DNA of 64,000 nt from Pseudomonas sp. S04 (GCF_009834545.1 NZ_CP019427.1:4780001-4844000); one strand, 5' to 3'. Shown: positions 40,280 to 52,611, counted from the first letter of the stretch. Numbers and translations: made by a program. The notes: generated by a model not told the origin, from the sequence alone.

Positions 40280-40861
40280 ATGGGCTTTCGCCTGTCGAAG
40301 ATTTACACCCGCACCGGCGACGCCGGCGAAACCGGGCTGGGCGACGGTCGCCGCGTACCCAAGGACCATCCGCGCGTCGAAGCCATCGGCGAAGTCGACA
40401 CCCTCAACAGCCAGCTCGGCCTGCTGCTGGCGGCACTGGCTGAGCAGAGCGAGGTCTATCCTGGCCTGAGGCAAGTCAGCGAAGTCCTGGAGCCGTGCCA
40501 GCATCGCCTGTTCGACCTCGGTGGCGAACTGGCGATGCCGGTGTACCAGGCACTGAATGGGGCGGAAGTCGAACGCCTGGAGTCGGCCATCGATAGCTGG
40601 AACGAGGAACTGGGGCCACTGGAGAATTTCATTTTGCCAGGTGGCTCGGCGCTGATCGCCCAGGCCCACGTCTGCCGCAGCCTGGCCCGCAGTGCCGAAC
40701 GCCGTTGCCAACAGTTGAATGCAATCGAGCCTTTGGCCGGGGTGGGCCTGGCCTACATCAATCGTTTGTCGGATCTGCTATTCGTGGCGGCACGCCTGAT
40801 TGCCAAGCGCCAGGGGGTCAGCGAGATTCTGTGGCAGGCGGCGGCTAAACCAGAGGCTTAA
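40280..40861 (+). CDS. Cob(I)alamin adenosyltransferase, PduO type
   Basis: 193 residues. Transfers the adenosyl group of ATP to cob(I)alamin. The N-terminal ATP site SKIYTRTGDAGETGLGDGRR and the conserved CRSLARSAERR are present; the length suits the single-domain PduO form. It begins 2 bases after the sensor kinase stop, so they are likely cotranscribed, though no functional link is known to me. Confidence 0.93.
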   Translation: MGFRLSKIYTRTGDAGETGLGDGRRVPKDHPRVEAIGEVDTLNSQLGLLLAALAEQSEVYPGLRQVSEVLEPCQHRLFDLGGELAMPVYQALNGAEVERLESAIDSWNEELGPLENFILPGGSALIAQAHVCRSLARSAERRCQQLNAIEPLAGVGLAYINRLSDLLFVAARLIAKRQGVSEILWQAAAKPEA

Positions 40862-40891
40862 CCCCGTAGACTAGCCGCGTATTCAAGGCCG

Positions 40892-40940
40892 TCATCGCGG
40901 GCAAGCCCGCTCCCACAATAGGAGCGGCTTGCCGGCGAAG
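40892..40940. repeat. REP pair, compact
   Basis: CATCGCGGGCAAGCCCGCTCCCAC faces, partly decayed, GGAGCGGCTTGCCGGCGA. The spacer is only about 6 bases, shorter than the other pairs. Confidence 0.75.
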
Positions 40941-40957
40941 AGGCCCGCAACACCCCA

Positions 40958-41902
40958 TCAGGCCCCAGGCCAGAACGCCCGAATCCCTGCGACACCCTGG
41001 GCCCCTGCGTCCCAGGCCTTCTGCCGCTCTTCAGGACCGACCCCGCCCAGCAGGAACACCGGCTTGCTGAAACCGGCGATCAACTGCGAAGCCTGCTCCC
41101 AGCCCAATGGCACAGCGTCAGGATGAGTCTGGGTCGGTTGTACCGGCGACAGGGTGACAAAGTCCACGCCCATCTGCTCGGCCAGGCTCAACTCCTCGGC
41201 GTTATGACAGGACGCCGCCAACCAGCGCGAAGCCGGCAGCGGACGCCCGGCACTGGCGTACTTGCGCAGTTGTGCCGCCGTGATGTGCCAACCGGCCGAG
41301 GGGAAATCCCCCAACCACTCGAACGGCCCCTTGAGCATCAATTGTGCCTTGCCAGCGCACAAGCCGACCGCATCCACCGCCAGATCGCGGTACTTGGGGT
41401 CGTAACCGTTGGGGGCCCGCAGCTGGATCAGCTTGATGCCGCCGGCGATGGCTTTCTGGATTCCGCGCAGCAGGGCCGGGGTTTCCAGGTCCTCTGGGGT
41501 AATCAGATATTCAGCGGGCAAGCGCGCCGCCGCAACGATCGGCTGGTTGGCCGCGGGAAATTCGTAGTCGCCCAGCTCCCGTGCAGTGACCCAGGCCAAT
41601 GGCTGGCCTTCGGCACCGTGGGGTTCGCCGTTGAAGGCCGACACCTCCCAGACGTCCAGCAGCACCTGCTTATCCGGATAATCATGCTGGACCTTGATCA
41701 ACGGCCGTGCGGCCGTGACGCCGATACCCAGCTCCTCCTGCAATTCGCGGGCGAGCGCGGCCTGAACCGACTCGCCCTCCTCGACCTTGCCCCCGGGAAA
41801 CTCCCAAAGACCGCCCTGGTGCTGGCTATCGGCGCGACGCGCGATCAGGATCTTGCCGCTGGCATCGCGGATCACCGCTGCGGCTACATGGACTCGTTTC
41901 AC
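40958..41902 (-). CDS. Nudix hydrolase fused to a thiamine-phosphate-synthase-like domain
   Basis: 314 residues. Residues 1-130 are a MutT-like Nudix domain with the box GGKVEEGESVQAALARELQE followed by ELGI, matching Gx5Ex7REUxEExGU, which removes oxidised dGTP in MutT. Residues about 150-314 resemble ThiE/TenI barrel proteins (LIQLRAPNGYDP, GWHITAAQLR, VTLSPVQPTQTHP, FLLGGVGPE). Start is the GTG at 41902 behind GGAGGAAG, overlapping the end of the GST gene by 4 bases. Pseudomonads commonly carry this fusion; whether the second domain is catalytic is unclear. Confidence 0.9.
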   Translation of the reverse strand: MKRVHVAAAVIRDASGKILIARRADSQHQGGLWEFPGGKVEEGESVQAALARELQEELGIGVTAARPLIKVQHDYPDKQVLLDVWEVSAFNGEPHGAEGQPLAWVTARELGDYEFPAANQPIVAAARLPAEYLITPEDLETPALLRGIQKAIAGGIKLIQLRAPNGYDPKYRDLAVDAVGLCAGKAQLMLKGPFEWLGDFPSAGWHITAAQLRKYASAGRPLPASRWLAASCHNAEELSLAEQMGVDFVTLSPVQPTQTHPDAVPLGWEQASQLIAGFSKPVFLLGGVGPEERQKAWDAGAQGVAGIRAFWPGA

Positions 41903-42531
41903 CGCGCTACTTCCTCCAGGCCGGCTTGCTGCCAGGCCTTGAAGGCTGGCCATTGGTAAATCGTCTCGACATAGGCCGCGTCGGCCGCCGGCAGTTCGAC
42001 CCGATAGGTGCGCAAACGCACGGCAATCGGGGCAAAAAACGCATCGGCCAGGCTGACCGTGCCGAACAGGAACGGCCCGGCTTCAGTGGCGGCGGCGCGG
42101 CACTCGGCCCACAGCGCCAGCATCCGCTGGATCTCTGCCTGTACCTCGGCCGGCATCGGCGTCAGTGGCGCGTCACGGCTCAGGTCAAACGGCATGTTGC
42201 CGCGCATGGCAAAAAAGCCGCTGTGCATCTGTGCACACGCCGAACGCGCCTGGGCGCGAGCAGCGATGTCCTTGGGCCAGAGCCCAGCATCCGGGAAACG
42301 CTCGACCAGGTACTCGGCAATCGCCAGCGAGTCGGCAATGGTCCCGTGCTCGGTCTTGAGCAGAGGCACCTTGGCCGTCGGCGAATGCTTGAGCAACCGC
42401 TCGCGGGTATCAGGCTGGTTGAGTTTGATCAGTTCTTCGGTGTAGGTCGCGCCAGCGAGATCCAGTGCCAGGGCACCGCGCAGGGACCAGGAGGAATGCA
42501 GTTTGTCGCCGATGATCAGGTGGTAGCTCAT
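41899..42531 (-). CDS. Glutathione S-transferase family protein
   Basis: 210 residues. Thioredoxin-like N-terminal domain (LIIGDKLHSSWSLRGALAL with a Ser-Ser-Trp-Ser active-site loop; KVPLLKTEHGTIADSLAIAEYL, the glutathione-binding Ser) and a helical C-terminal domain from about 85. Likely a detoxification or isomerase-type GST; substrate unknown. Its end overlaps the start of the Nudix-ThiE gene. Confidence 0.9.
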   Translation of the reverse strand: MSYHLIIGDKLHSSWSLRGALALDLAGATYTEELIKLNQPDTRERLLKHSPTAKVPLLKTEHGTIADSLAIAEYLVERFPDAGLWPKDIAARAQARSACAQMHSGFFAMRGNMPFDLSRDAPLTPMPAEVQAEIQRMLALWAECRAAATEAGPFLFGTVSLADAFFAPIAVRLRTYRVELPAADAAYVETIYQWPAFKAWQQAGLEEVAR

Positions 42532-42561
42532 GTTCGGGGACCTTTGGCTGAGGGGACAAGT

Positions 42562-42598
42562 GGCAGGCCTTGCTCCTATAGGAGGAGCAAGGCCTGCC
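42562..42598. repeat. 15-bp perfect hairpin between the GST gene and argJ
   Basis: GGCAGGCCTTGCTCC and GGAGCAAGGCCTGCC around a 7-base loop. No T-run on either strand; it lies 10 bases after the argJ stop and may act as a 3' end stabiliser or terminator. Confidence 0.75.
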
Positions 42599-42607
42599 CG
42601 GAGTGCG

Positions 42608-43825
42608 TCAGGTGCGGTATTCGGCGTTGATCTTCACGTACTCGTGGGACAGGTCGGTGGTCCAGATGGTTTCGCTGCAGTCACCACGGCCCAGTTCGAT
42701 GCGAATGGTGATTTCCTCACGCTGCATCACCGCCGAGCCCTGGGCTTCGGTGTAGCTGGCTGCGCGTGCGCCACGGCTGGCGATGCACACCTCGCCAAGG
42801 AACACGTCGATCTTGCTCACGTCCAGGTCCGGCACGCCGGCACGGCCGACGGCGGCGAGGATCCGGCCCCAGTTCGGGTCGGAGGCGAACAGCGCGGTCT
42901 TGATCAGCGGCGAGTGCGCCACGGTGTAGCCGACGTCCAGGCATTCCTGGTGATTGCCACCGCCGTTGACTTCTACGGTGACGAACTTGGTCGCCCCTTC
43001 GCCGTCACGCACGATGGCCTGCGCCACGTCCATGCACACCTCGAACACCGCTTGCTTGAGCGCCGCGAACAACGGACCGCTGGCCTCGGTGATTTCCGGC
43101 AGGGCCGCCTGGCCGGTAGCGATCAGCATGCAGCAGTCGTTGGTCGAGGTATCGCCATCGATGGTGATGCGGTTGAACGACTTGTTCGCGCCGTCCAGCA
43201 GCAGGTTCTGCAGCACTTCGCGGGACACCTTGGCGTCGGTGGCGATGTAGCCCAGCATGGTCGCCATGTTCGGACGAATCATCCCGGCGCCTTTGCTGAT
43301 GCCGGTTACGGTGATGGTCACGCCGTCGTGCTGGAACTGCCGGCTGGCGCCCTTGGGCAGGGTGTCAGTGGTCATGATCCCGGTGGCCGCGGCTTCCCAG
43401 TTGTTTTGCGACAGGTCATCGAGGGCCGCCTGCAACGCGCCTTCGATTTTCTCCACCGGCAGCGGTTCGCCGATCACCCCAGTGGAGTACGGCAGCACTT
43501 GGCTCGCGTCGACGCCGGTCAGTTGGGCCAGTTTGGCGCAGGTCCGCTCGGCGGCCGCCAGGCCCGGCTCACCGGTGCCAGCGTTGGCGTTGCCGGTGTT
43601 GGTCAGCAGGTAACGCACCGCGCCCTGGACCCGTTGCTTGGCCAGGATCACCGGCGCGGCGCAGAAGGCGTTCAAGGTGAACACCCCGGCGACGGTCGAG
43701 CCTTCGACACAGCGCATGACCACGACATCCTTGCGCCCAGGGCGCTTGATGCCAGCCGAAGCGATACCGAGTTCAAAACCGGCAACCGGGTGCAACGTAG
43801 GCAAAGGACCAAGACCAACAGCCAT
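42608..43825 (-). CDS. argJ: Bifunctional glutamate N-acetyltransferase / ornithine acetyltransferase
   Basis: 405 residues. Recycles the acetyl group in arginine biosynthesis. The proenzyme cleaves itself before the nucleophilic Thr: here the motif NMATMLG puts it near Thr 189, with the preceding oxyanion region [10 protein letters not shown] and KGAGMI intact. The ATG at 43825 follows GAGGAGCGC; an upstream in-frame ATG at 43840 is less likely. Together with arcABC at the left it shows both synthesis and breakdown of arginine in the window. Confidence 0.96.
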   Translation of the reverse strand: MAVGLGPLPTLHPVAGFELGIASAGIKRPGRKDVVVMRCVEGSTVAGVFTLNAFCAAPVILAKQRVQGAVRYLLTNTGNANAGTGEPGLAAAERTCAKLAQLTGVDASQVLPYSTGVIGEPLPVEKIEGALQAALDDLSQNNWEAAATGIMTTDTLPKGASRQFQHDGVTITVTGISKGAGMIRPNMATMLGYIATDAKVSREVLQNLLLDGANKSFNRITIDGDTSTNDCCMLIATGQAALPEITEASGPLFAALKQAVFEVCMDVAQAIVRDGEGATKFVTVEVNGGGNHQECLDVGYTVAHSPLIKTALFASDPNWGRILAAVGRAGVPDLDVSKIDVFLGEVCIASRGARAASYTEAQGSAVMQREEITIRIELGRGDCSETIWTTDLSHEYVKINAEYRT

Positions 43826-43902
43826 GAATGCGCTCCTCACTAGATAATGTCTGCACCCGGATCGCCACGCTTTTCGGCGCGCGGCGTTGGTGCTTCGAAT
43901 GG

Positions 43903-43936
43903 TAAAACGCCGCGACGGCTGATGCCGGTCGCGGCG
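43903..43936 (-). terminator. Terminator of secA
   Basis: Minus strand: CGCCGCGAC, 11-base loop, GTCGCGGCG, then GTTTTACC; 9-pair stem with a short T-run, about 27 bases after the stop. Confidence 0.65.
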
Positions 43937-43963
43937 CGGGTATTTCAGCGTTGACGACGGGTT

Positions 43964-46699
<2,736 letters not shown>

Positions 46700-47006
46700 A
46701 TCGGCAGGATCTTCCACACTAAAGGGATGGAGGGCGGCCCCGTGAGTCGCCCGAGCAGCCCTCATGGCCGCATGCGAACGAGCATTCTACCCGGAAACGA
46801 TGGTGAGGAAAGTGGCGTTATTCCACGATGCTGGCACAGCGTTGTGACGGGGCTCACTTAAAATAAGGGCTTTTTACTGAACTTCAAGCCATTTGCAGCA
46901 GAAGTTACTCATTGATTTAATGAGTAAAGCGGTAACAAAGCAATGGCTCGGGCGGATCCGGCGCTTTCTGCTACCATGGCGGCTCTGTTACTTCAGGTGT
47001 CTGATC
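46700..47006. other. Divergent region secA / dciA-like gene
   Basis: 307 bases between genes reading apart. It should hold both promoters; no convincing box, secM-like leader gene or repeat stands out. Confidence 0.5.
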
Positions 47007-47462
47007 ATGGCATTTCGCCCTCTTACGGCCAGAGCACCCGCCGTTCTGCTACGCGAAGCCAAACCGTTAAAAGCCATATTTGGCCACGCACAACGCCTCG
47101 GTCATCTGCAGCGCTTGCTCGAAAGCCAATTACAGCCGGCAGCCCGCGAACATTGCCACGTCGCCTCCTGGCGCGAAGGCAGCCTGCTGTTGATCGTCAC
47201 CGACGGACACTGGGCCACCCGCTTGCGCTACCAGCAAAAACGCCTGCAACGTCAATTGCAGGCCTTCGACGAGTTCGCCAGCCTGACGCGGATTCTGTTC
47301 AAGGTTCAACCGCCCACCGTGCAGCAAGGAGCGGCCGGCCACACCATGGACCTGTCCAGCGACGCGGCGGCCACCATCCAGGCCACGGCCGACGGGATTA
47401 CCGACCCCAATCTGCGAGCAGCCCTGGAGCGCCTGGCGGCACACGCCAAGCCCAAGGCCTGA
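47007..47462 (+). CDS. dciA: DciA-like protein (DUF721)
   Basis: 151 residues. DUF721 proteins are the ancestral loaders of the replicative helicase DnaB. The N-terminal region LLREAKPLKAIFGHAQRLGHLQRLLESQL and the strand-rich core VASWREGSLLLIVTDGHWATRLRYQQ match the family; the tail is Ala-rich. Start at ATG 47007; the frame is open further upstream. It is divergent from secA, as I recall for PA4405 near secA (PA4403). Confidence 0.82.
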   Translation: MAFRPLTARAPAVLLREAKPLKAIFGHAQRLGHLQRLLESQLQPAAREHCHVASWREGSLLLIVTDGHWATRLRYQQKRLQRQLQAFDEFASLTRILFKVQPPTVQQGAAGHTMDLSSDAAATIQATADGITDPNLRAALERLAAHAKPKA

Positions 47463-47552
47463 GCACAATTCATTTATGAAGGTGGGAGCAGGCTAGCGAC
47501 AGCGCTAGACCGCCACCTTTGCGGTGACACGGCGAAAGCCATCACGAGCAAG

Positions 47553-47574
47553 CGGAGCGCCGCCCGGCGCTCCG
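47553..47574. terminator. GC hairpin between converging genes
   Basis: CGGAGCGCCG and CGGCGCTCCG with a 2-base centre, inside a decayed REP-like stretch (47480-47575). No T-run. Confidence 0.4.
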
Positions 47575-47584
47575 ACAAACACCG

Positions 47585-49072
47585 TCAGCGACGCTTGCTG
47601 CCCCCCAGTAACGATCCCATCAACCCGCGCACCAACTGCCGGCCCAACTGGTTAGCCGCCTGGCGCATCGCCGACTTCAGCGCTTGCCCGGCGGCGGTGC
47701 CGAGAAACTCGCCGGCCTGCTCAGTGAAGCTCGGCTCCTCTGCCGCCGGCTTGTCCGGCACGGCCTCGGCCTCCGGCGCCAGGCCCTTGCGCCCCACCAG
47801 CACTTCATAGGCCGACTCGCGGTCGATCGGCTTGTCGTAACGCCCGACCAACGGTGAGCTGGCAATCAGCGCGGCACGTTCAGCTTCGCTCAATGGCCCG
47901 ATACGCGATTGCGGCGGCGCCACCAGCACCCGCTGGACCATCTCCGGCGTGCCCTTCTCTTGCAGGGTCCCGACCAATGCCTCGCCAATCCCCAGGTCGG
48001 TCAGCACTTGCAGGGCGCTGAACGCCGGGTTGGGGCGGAAACCGTCCGCCACCGCCTTCAGGGATTTCTGCTCCTTGGCGGTAAATGCCCGCAACCCGTG
48101 CTGGATGCGCAAACCCAGCTGGGCCAGCACGTCATCCGGCAAGTCGCCCGGCGACTGGGTGACGAAATACACCCCCACGCCCTTGGAACGGATCAACCGC
48201 ACCACCTGCTCCAAACGTTCCTGCAAGGCCTTGGGCGTGCCGGCAAAGAGCAAGTGCGCCTCATCGAAAAACAACGCCAGCAGCGGTTTCTCGGCGTCGC
48301 CGCGCTCCGGCAGTTGCTCGAACAGTTCGGCCAGCAACCACAGCAGGAAGGTCGCGTAGACCTTCGGCGCCTCATGCACCAGGCGGCTGGCGTCCAGCAG
48401 ATGGATGCGCCCGCGACCATCGCTGGCCGGGGCGAGGATGTCCTGCAGTTGCAACGCCGGCTCGCCGAACAGCGCCTCGGCACCCTGCTGCTCCAAGGTG
48501 GCCAGGCGCCGCAACAGCGCCTGACTGGAACCGGTGGTCATCAGGGCGGCGTCATCGCCAAGCAGTTCGGGGTTGTCCTTGAGGTGGTTGAGCAGGGCCT
48601 TGAGATCCTTGAGGTCGAGCAGCAACAAGCCCTCGCGATCGGCCACCTTGAAGGCGGCATACAGCGCCGACTGCTGGCTGTCCGTCAACTCCAGCAGGCT
48701 GCCGAGCAACAACGGGCCCATTTCACTCAAGGTTGTACGCAACGGATGACCAGACTGCCCGTGGATATCCCACAACGTCACTGGATAGGCCGCCGGCTGG
48801 TAGTTGAGCCATGGCATGCCGGCAATCCGCTCGGCCACCTTGCCCTGGGGATTACCCACCGCCCCCAGCCCGCAGAGGTCGCCCTTGATGTCAGCGGCAA
48901 ACACCGCGACCCCGGCATCACTGAACGCCTCGGCCAGGCGTTGCAGGGTGACGGTCTTCCCGGTCCCGGTGGCACCCGCCACCAATCCGTGGCGGTTGGC
49001 CAGGCGCATGGCCTGGGCAATCGGCTGGCCCTGAAGGTCGGCACCAATAACGAGTTTTAATGAATCAGGCAT
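47585..49072 (-). CDS. HerA-like ATPase, YjgR/DUF853 family
   Basis: 495 residues. FtsK/HerA-type P-loop ATPase: Walker A VAGATGTGKTVTLQ, Walker B LLALFFDEAHLLFA, and the arginine-rich later motifs (YFVTQSPGDLPDDVLAQLGLRIQHGLRAF is family-typical in parts). The C-terminal third is low-complexity (Ala/Gln/Arg) and ends GSKRR. Role unknown; a DNA-related ATPase is inferred from the fold. Start at MPDSLKLVIGAD (49072); an ATG at 49084 is an alternative. Confidence 0.88.
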   Translation of the reverse strand: MPDSLKLVIGADLQGQPIAQAMRLANRHGLVAGATGTGKTVTLQRLAEAFSDAGVAVFAADIKGDLCGLGAVGNPQGKVAERIAGMPWLNYQPAAYPVTLWDIHGQSGHPLRTTLSEMGPLLLGSLLELTDSQQSALYAAFKVADREGLLLLDLKDLKALLNHLKDNPELLGDDAALMTTGSSQALLRRLATLEQQGAEALFGEPALQLQDILAPASDGRGRIHLLDASRLVHEAPKVYATFLLWLLAELFEQLPERGDAEKPLLALFFDEAHLLFAGTPKALQERLEQVVRLIRSKGVGVYFVTQSPGDLPDDVLAQLGLRIQHGLRAFTAKEQKSLKAVADGFRPNPAFSALQVLTDLGIGEALVGTLQEKGTPEMVQRVLVAPPQSRIGPLSEAERAALIASSPLVGRYDKPIDRESAYEVLVGRKGLAPEAEAVPDKPAAEEPSFTEQAGEFLGTAAGQALKSAMRQAANQLGRQLVRGLMGSLLGGSKRR

Positions 49073-49263
49073 TTTGTCACCCATGATTAAGCTTTGGTCC
49101 TACACAGCCGATAGAGATAAGCGAGAGACCAGACTGAATATCAGGTCAGATAATTCCCTAAGGATCCACGGAAATATCAGCTTATGTGCCACAGCGCCTA
49201 TCGTGCGCGCTTTTTTGTCGCAACACGCCCCACACAATAAGACATTAGCGGACACCACAAGCC

Positions 49264-51153
49264 ATGAACAACAATCTGCGCTTCAGCCACAAAATCCTGC
49301 TTGCCGCCGCCCTTATCGTCATTGCCGCGTTCGCCACATTTACGCTGTACAACGATTATCTGCAGCGCAATGCAATTCGCCAGGACCTCGACAGCTACCT
49401 CAATGAAATGGGGGATGTCACCGCGAGCAACATTCAGACCTGGCTGTCCGGGCGCATTCTTCTGATCGATAACCTGGCGCAGAACATCGCCATCAATGCC
49501 GATGATGCGCACGTCGCCGAGTTGCTGGAACAAAAAGCCCTGACTTCGACCTTCATGGCCTCCTACCTGGGCAATGCCGGTGGCAGCTTCACCATCCGTC
49601 CCGATGTGAAAATGCCCGACGGTTTCGACCCGCGCGGTCGGCCCTGGTACACCGGCGCGCAGAACAGCGCCAGCGCCACGCTGACCGAACCCTATGTCGA
49701 TGCGGCCACCGGCCAGACCATTATTTCCATAGCCAGCGCCTCGAAAAAAGCCGGCAGCAATGTCGGGGTGGTGGGCGGCGACCTGAGCCTGCAGACCCTG
49801 ATCGACAACCTCAAGGCCGTGGACTTCGACGGCATGGGTTATGCCTTCCTGGTCAACGCCGACGGCAAGATCCTGGTGCACCCGGACAAATCCCTGGTGA
49901 TGAAGTCCCTCAGCGAGGCTTATCCGCACAGCACCCCGCGCATCGGCAGCGACTTCAGCGAAGTCGAGGTGGACGGCAAGACGCGCATTTTCACCTTCAG
50001 CCAGATCAAGGGCCTGCCATCGGTCAACTGGTACATCGGCCTGTCCGTGGACAAGGACACCGCCTTCGCGATGCTCAGCGAGTTCCGCACTTCGGCAATC
50101 GTCGCCACGGTGATTGCCGTGACCGTGATCATCGCCCTGCTCGGCATGCTGATCCGCTTGTTGATCCAGCCATTGCACGTCATGACCCGCGCCATGCAGG
50201 ACATCGCCGACGGTGAGGGCGACCTGACCCGCCGCCTGACCATCCAGAACCATGATGAATTCGGCACCCTGGGCGTTGCGTTCAACCGCTTCGTCGAGCG
50301 CATCCACGGCTCGATCCGCGAAGTCTCGTCAGCCACCGAGCAGGTCAACGAAGTGGCCTTGCGGGTGGTCAGCGCCTCGAACTCGTCGATGCTCAACAGC
50401 GATGAACAATCGAGCCGCACCAACAGCGTCGCGGCCGCCATCAACCAGTTGGGCGCCGCCACCCAGGAAATCGCGCGCAACGCCGCGCAAGCATCGCACC
50501 AGGCCAGCGATGCCCGCAGCCTGGCCGAGGATGGCCAGCAAGTGGTCGATCGCAGCATCGCCGCGATGAATCAACTGTCGAGCATGCTCAGCGCTTCCAG
50601 CAGCAACATCGAGTCGCTCAACAGCAAGACCGTGAACATCGGGCAGATTCTCGAAGTGATCACCAGCATCTCCCAGCAAACCAACCTGCTGGCGCTCAAC
50701 GCGGCGATCGAGGCCGCACGGGCCGGTGAGGCCGGACGCGGTTTTGCAGTGGTGGCCGATGAGGTGCGCAACCTGGCGCACCGCACCCAGGAGTCGGCGC
50801 AACAGGTGCAGACCATGATCGAGGAGCTGCAGGTCGGCGCCCGCGAGTCGGTCAGCACCATGGGCGACAGCCAGCGCCATAGCCAGGACAGCGTGGAGAT
50901 CGCCAACCTCGCCGGGGAGCGCCTGAATAGCGTGACCCTGCGCATTGGCGAGATTGACGGCATGAACCAGTCGGTGGCCACGGCCACCGAGGAACAGACT
51001 GCCGTGGTGGAGTCGATCAACGTGGACATCACCGAGATCAACACCCTCAATCAGGAAGGTGTGGAAAACCTGCAGTCGACCTTGCGGGCCTGCTCCGACC
51101 TGGAACAACAGGCGGCGCGCCTCAAGCAACTGGTGGGCAGTTTCCGTATCTGA
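49264..51153 (+). CDS. Methyl-accepting chemotaxis protein with dCache domain, probable amino-acid receptor
   Basis: 629 residues. Span 1 about 11-29, periplasmic double Cache domain about 35-272, span 2 about 277-300, HAMP about 300-355, then the signalling domain with hairpin tip [20 protein letters not shown]. The Cache domain contains [21 protein letters not shown] and GGDLSL, resembling the amino-acid-binding pattern (Arg, Trp-Tyr, Tyr, Asp) of dCache receptors such as PctA. No C-terminal CheR-tether pentapeptide. In P. aeruginosa pctA/B/C lie near purU1-mvaT-sbcB, as this gene does. Confidence 0.9.
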   Translation: MNNNLRFSHKILLAAALIVIAAFATFTLYNDYLQRNAIRQDLDSYLNEMGDVTASNIQTWLSGRILLIDNLAQNIAINADDAHVAELLEQKALTSTFMASYLGNAGGSFTIRPDVKMPDGFDPRGRPWYTGAQNSASATLTEPYVDAATGQTIISIASASKKAGSNVGVVGGDLSLQTLIDNLKAVDFDGMGYAFLVNADGKILVHPDKSLVMKSLSEAYPHSTPRIGSDFSEVEVDGKTRIFTFSQIKGLPSVNWYIGLSVDKDTAFAMLSEFRTSAIVATVIAVTVIIALLGMLIRLLIQPLHVMTRAMQDIADGEGDLTRRLTIQNHDEFGTLGVAFNRFVERIHGSIREVSSATEQVNEVALRVVSASNSSMLNSDEQSSRTNSVAAAINQLGAATQEIARNAAQASHQASDARSLAEDGQQVVDRSIAAMNQLSSMLSASSSNIESLNSKTVNIGQILEVITSISQQTNLLALNAAIEAARAGEAGRGFAVVADEVRNLAHRTQESAQQVQTMIEELQVGARESVSTMGDSQRHSQDSVEIANLAGERLNSVTLRIGEIDGMNQSVATATEEQTAVVESINVDITEINTLNQEGVENLQSTLRACSDLEQQAARLKQLVGSFRI

Positions 51154-51171
51154 ATGCGCTGGCAGGATCTG

Positions 51172-51345
51172 TCAGGACTTGCCTTCAGGTTCCGGCTGGT
51201 CCTGTAACTGCTGCCACAACTCGGCCGCACCGGGAAACTCGGTGCCGTCCTCGCTACTCAAGTCATCGGGGTCGTAACGGCTCAGGCAGCCTTCACCCAG
51301 GGTGGCGGGGGCTGTGGAGGTGGCCTTGTCCAGTGGATCGCTCAT
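51172..51345 (-). CDS. Small conserved hypothetical protein
   Basis: 57 residues (MSDPLDKATS...QPEPEGKS), acidic and probably disordered. The start at 51345 is preceded by AAGGTGCGGACC; an ATG at 51360 is an alternative. It lies between the chemoreceptor and purU on the minus strand, after the purU terminator. I recall a small gene in this position in P. aeruginosa but cannot name its function. Confidence 0.6.
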   Translation of the reverse strand: MSDPLDKATSTAPATLGEGCLSRYDPDDLSSEDGTEFPGAAELWQQLQDQPEPEGKS

Positions 51346-51360
51346 GGTCCGCACCTTCAA

Positions 51361-51398
51361 TAAAAAAGGGCCTCAAGCGTACAACGCTTGAGGCCCTC
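51361..51398 (-). terminator. Terminator of purU
   Basis: Minus strand: GGGCCTCAAGCG, TTGTA loop, CGCTTGAGGCCC, then TTTTTTA; 12-pair stem. Confidence 0.93.
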
Positions 51399-51416
51399 GT
51401 GCCTGTCGGCGGCGAA

Positions 51417-52265
51417 TCAGAACACCACGGTCTTGTTGCCATGCACCAGCACGCGGTCTTCCAGGTGATAGCGCAGGCCGCGGGCCAACACCATCTTCTC
51501 GACGTCACGGCCGAAACGCACCATGTCTTCGATGCTATCGCTGTGGCTGACGCGCACCACGTCCTGCTCGATGATCGGACCGGCGTCCAGCTCTTCGGTG
51601 ACGTAGTGGCAAGTGGCGCCAATCAGCTTCACACCACGCATCGACGCCTGGTGGTAAGGCTTGGCCCCCACGAACGACGGCAGGAAGCTGTGGTGGATGT
51701 TGATCACCTTGTGCGCGTACTCGCTGCACAGCTCAGGCGGCAGGATTTGCATGTAGCGCGCCAGCACCACCACTTCAGCATCGTGCTGTTTGACCAGGCG
51801 CGACACTTCGGCAAACGCCGGCTCTTTGTTCTGCGGATCCACCGGCACATGGTAGTAAGGAATGCCGTGCCACTCGACCATGCTGCGCAGGTCGTTGTGG
51901 TTGGAGATCACACAGGAAATTTCGCAGTCCAGCTCGTCGCTGTGCCAGCGGTGCAGCAGGTCGGCCAGGCAGTGGGATTCACGGCTGGCCATCAACACCA
52001 CGCGTTTTTTCTGCGCGGTGTCGGTGATACGCCAGTTCATCGAGAACTCTTCGGCGATCGGGGCAAACGCCTCACGAAAGGCCTCCAGACCAAACGGCAA
52101 GGAGTCGGCCCGAATTTCGTGACGCATGAAGAACCAGCCACTGAGATTGTCCGAGTGATGGCTCGCTTCAGTGATCCAGCCATTGTGTGACGCCAGAAAG
52201 TTACTGACCTTAGCAACGATGCCGACGCCGTCCGGGCAAGCGATCACTAGCCGAAAAGTGCGCAT
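51417..52265 (-). CDS. purU: Formyltetrahydrofolate deformylase
   Basis: 282 residues. Hydrolyses 10-formyl-tetrahydrofolate to formate and tetrahydrofolate, balancing one-carbon pools. N-terminal ACT domain (RLVIACPDGVGIVAKVSNFLA), then a formyltransferase fold with INIHHSFLPSF (catalytic Asn and His), GAKPYHQA and DAGPIIEQD (catalytic Asp). The ATG at 52265 (MRTFRLVIACPD) is preferred over the upstream one. It fits the window's other one-carbon genes (gcv). Confidence 0.95.
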   Translation of the reverse strand: MRTFRLVIACPDGVGIVAKVSNFLASHNGWITEASHHSDNLSGWFFMRHEIRADSLPFGLEAFREAFAPIAEEFSMNWRITDTAQKKRVVLMASRESHCLADLLHRWHSDELDCEISCVISNHNDLRSMVEWHGIPYYHVPVDPQNKEPAFAEVSRLVKQHDAEVVVLARYMQILPPELCSEYAHKVINIHHSFLPSFVGAKPYHQASMRGVKLIGATCHYVTEELDAGPIIEQDVVRVSHSDSIEDMVRFGRDVEKMVLARGLRYHLEDRVLVHGNKTVVF

Positions 52266-52611
52266 AGGGGGAAAACTCCAGAACTTCGCAAAGGCCGCCA
52301 TTCTAGCGATTGCGCAGAAAAACTGCAGTATTGATCAGCAATTGCCCCATCTGCCGCCTGCGCAAGCAGGCCGTCGTCGACCGATTAGCAGCACTGCATG
52401 CTGGCGCAGGACGCCTTGTGAGAATACGCAAGAAGGCCTTTGTGAATAACTGTGATCATTACCGCTGATGTTTTAACTGTCAGTGTATTTGTCTGCCATT
52501 GACTCTAATCAAATCAAATAAAAGTTCGCTTATATGTTTACTTGATGAAACACCCTGACTATTATTGCGCCACTGTCCCCTGCATCCTGTGCCTAACATA
52601 AGGTAGTCCTC
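52266..52611. other. AT-rich divergent region purU / mvaT
   Basis: 346 bases, clearly AT-richer than the surroundings from about 52430. It must hold the mvaT promoter; I could not fix its boxes. AT-rich upstream DNA fits the autoregulation expected for an H-NS-like protein. No gene seen. Confidence 0.5.
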
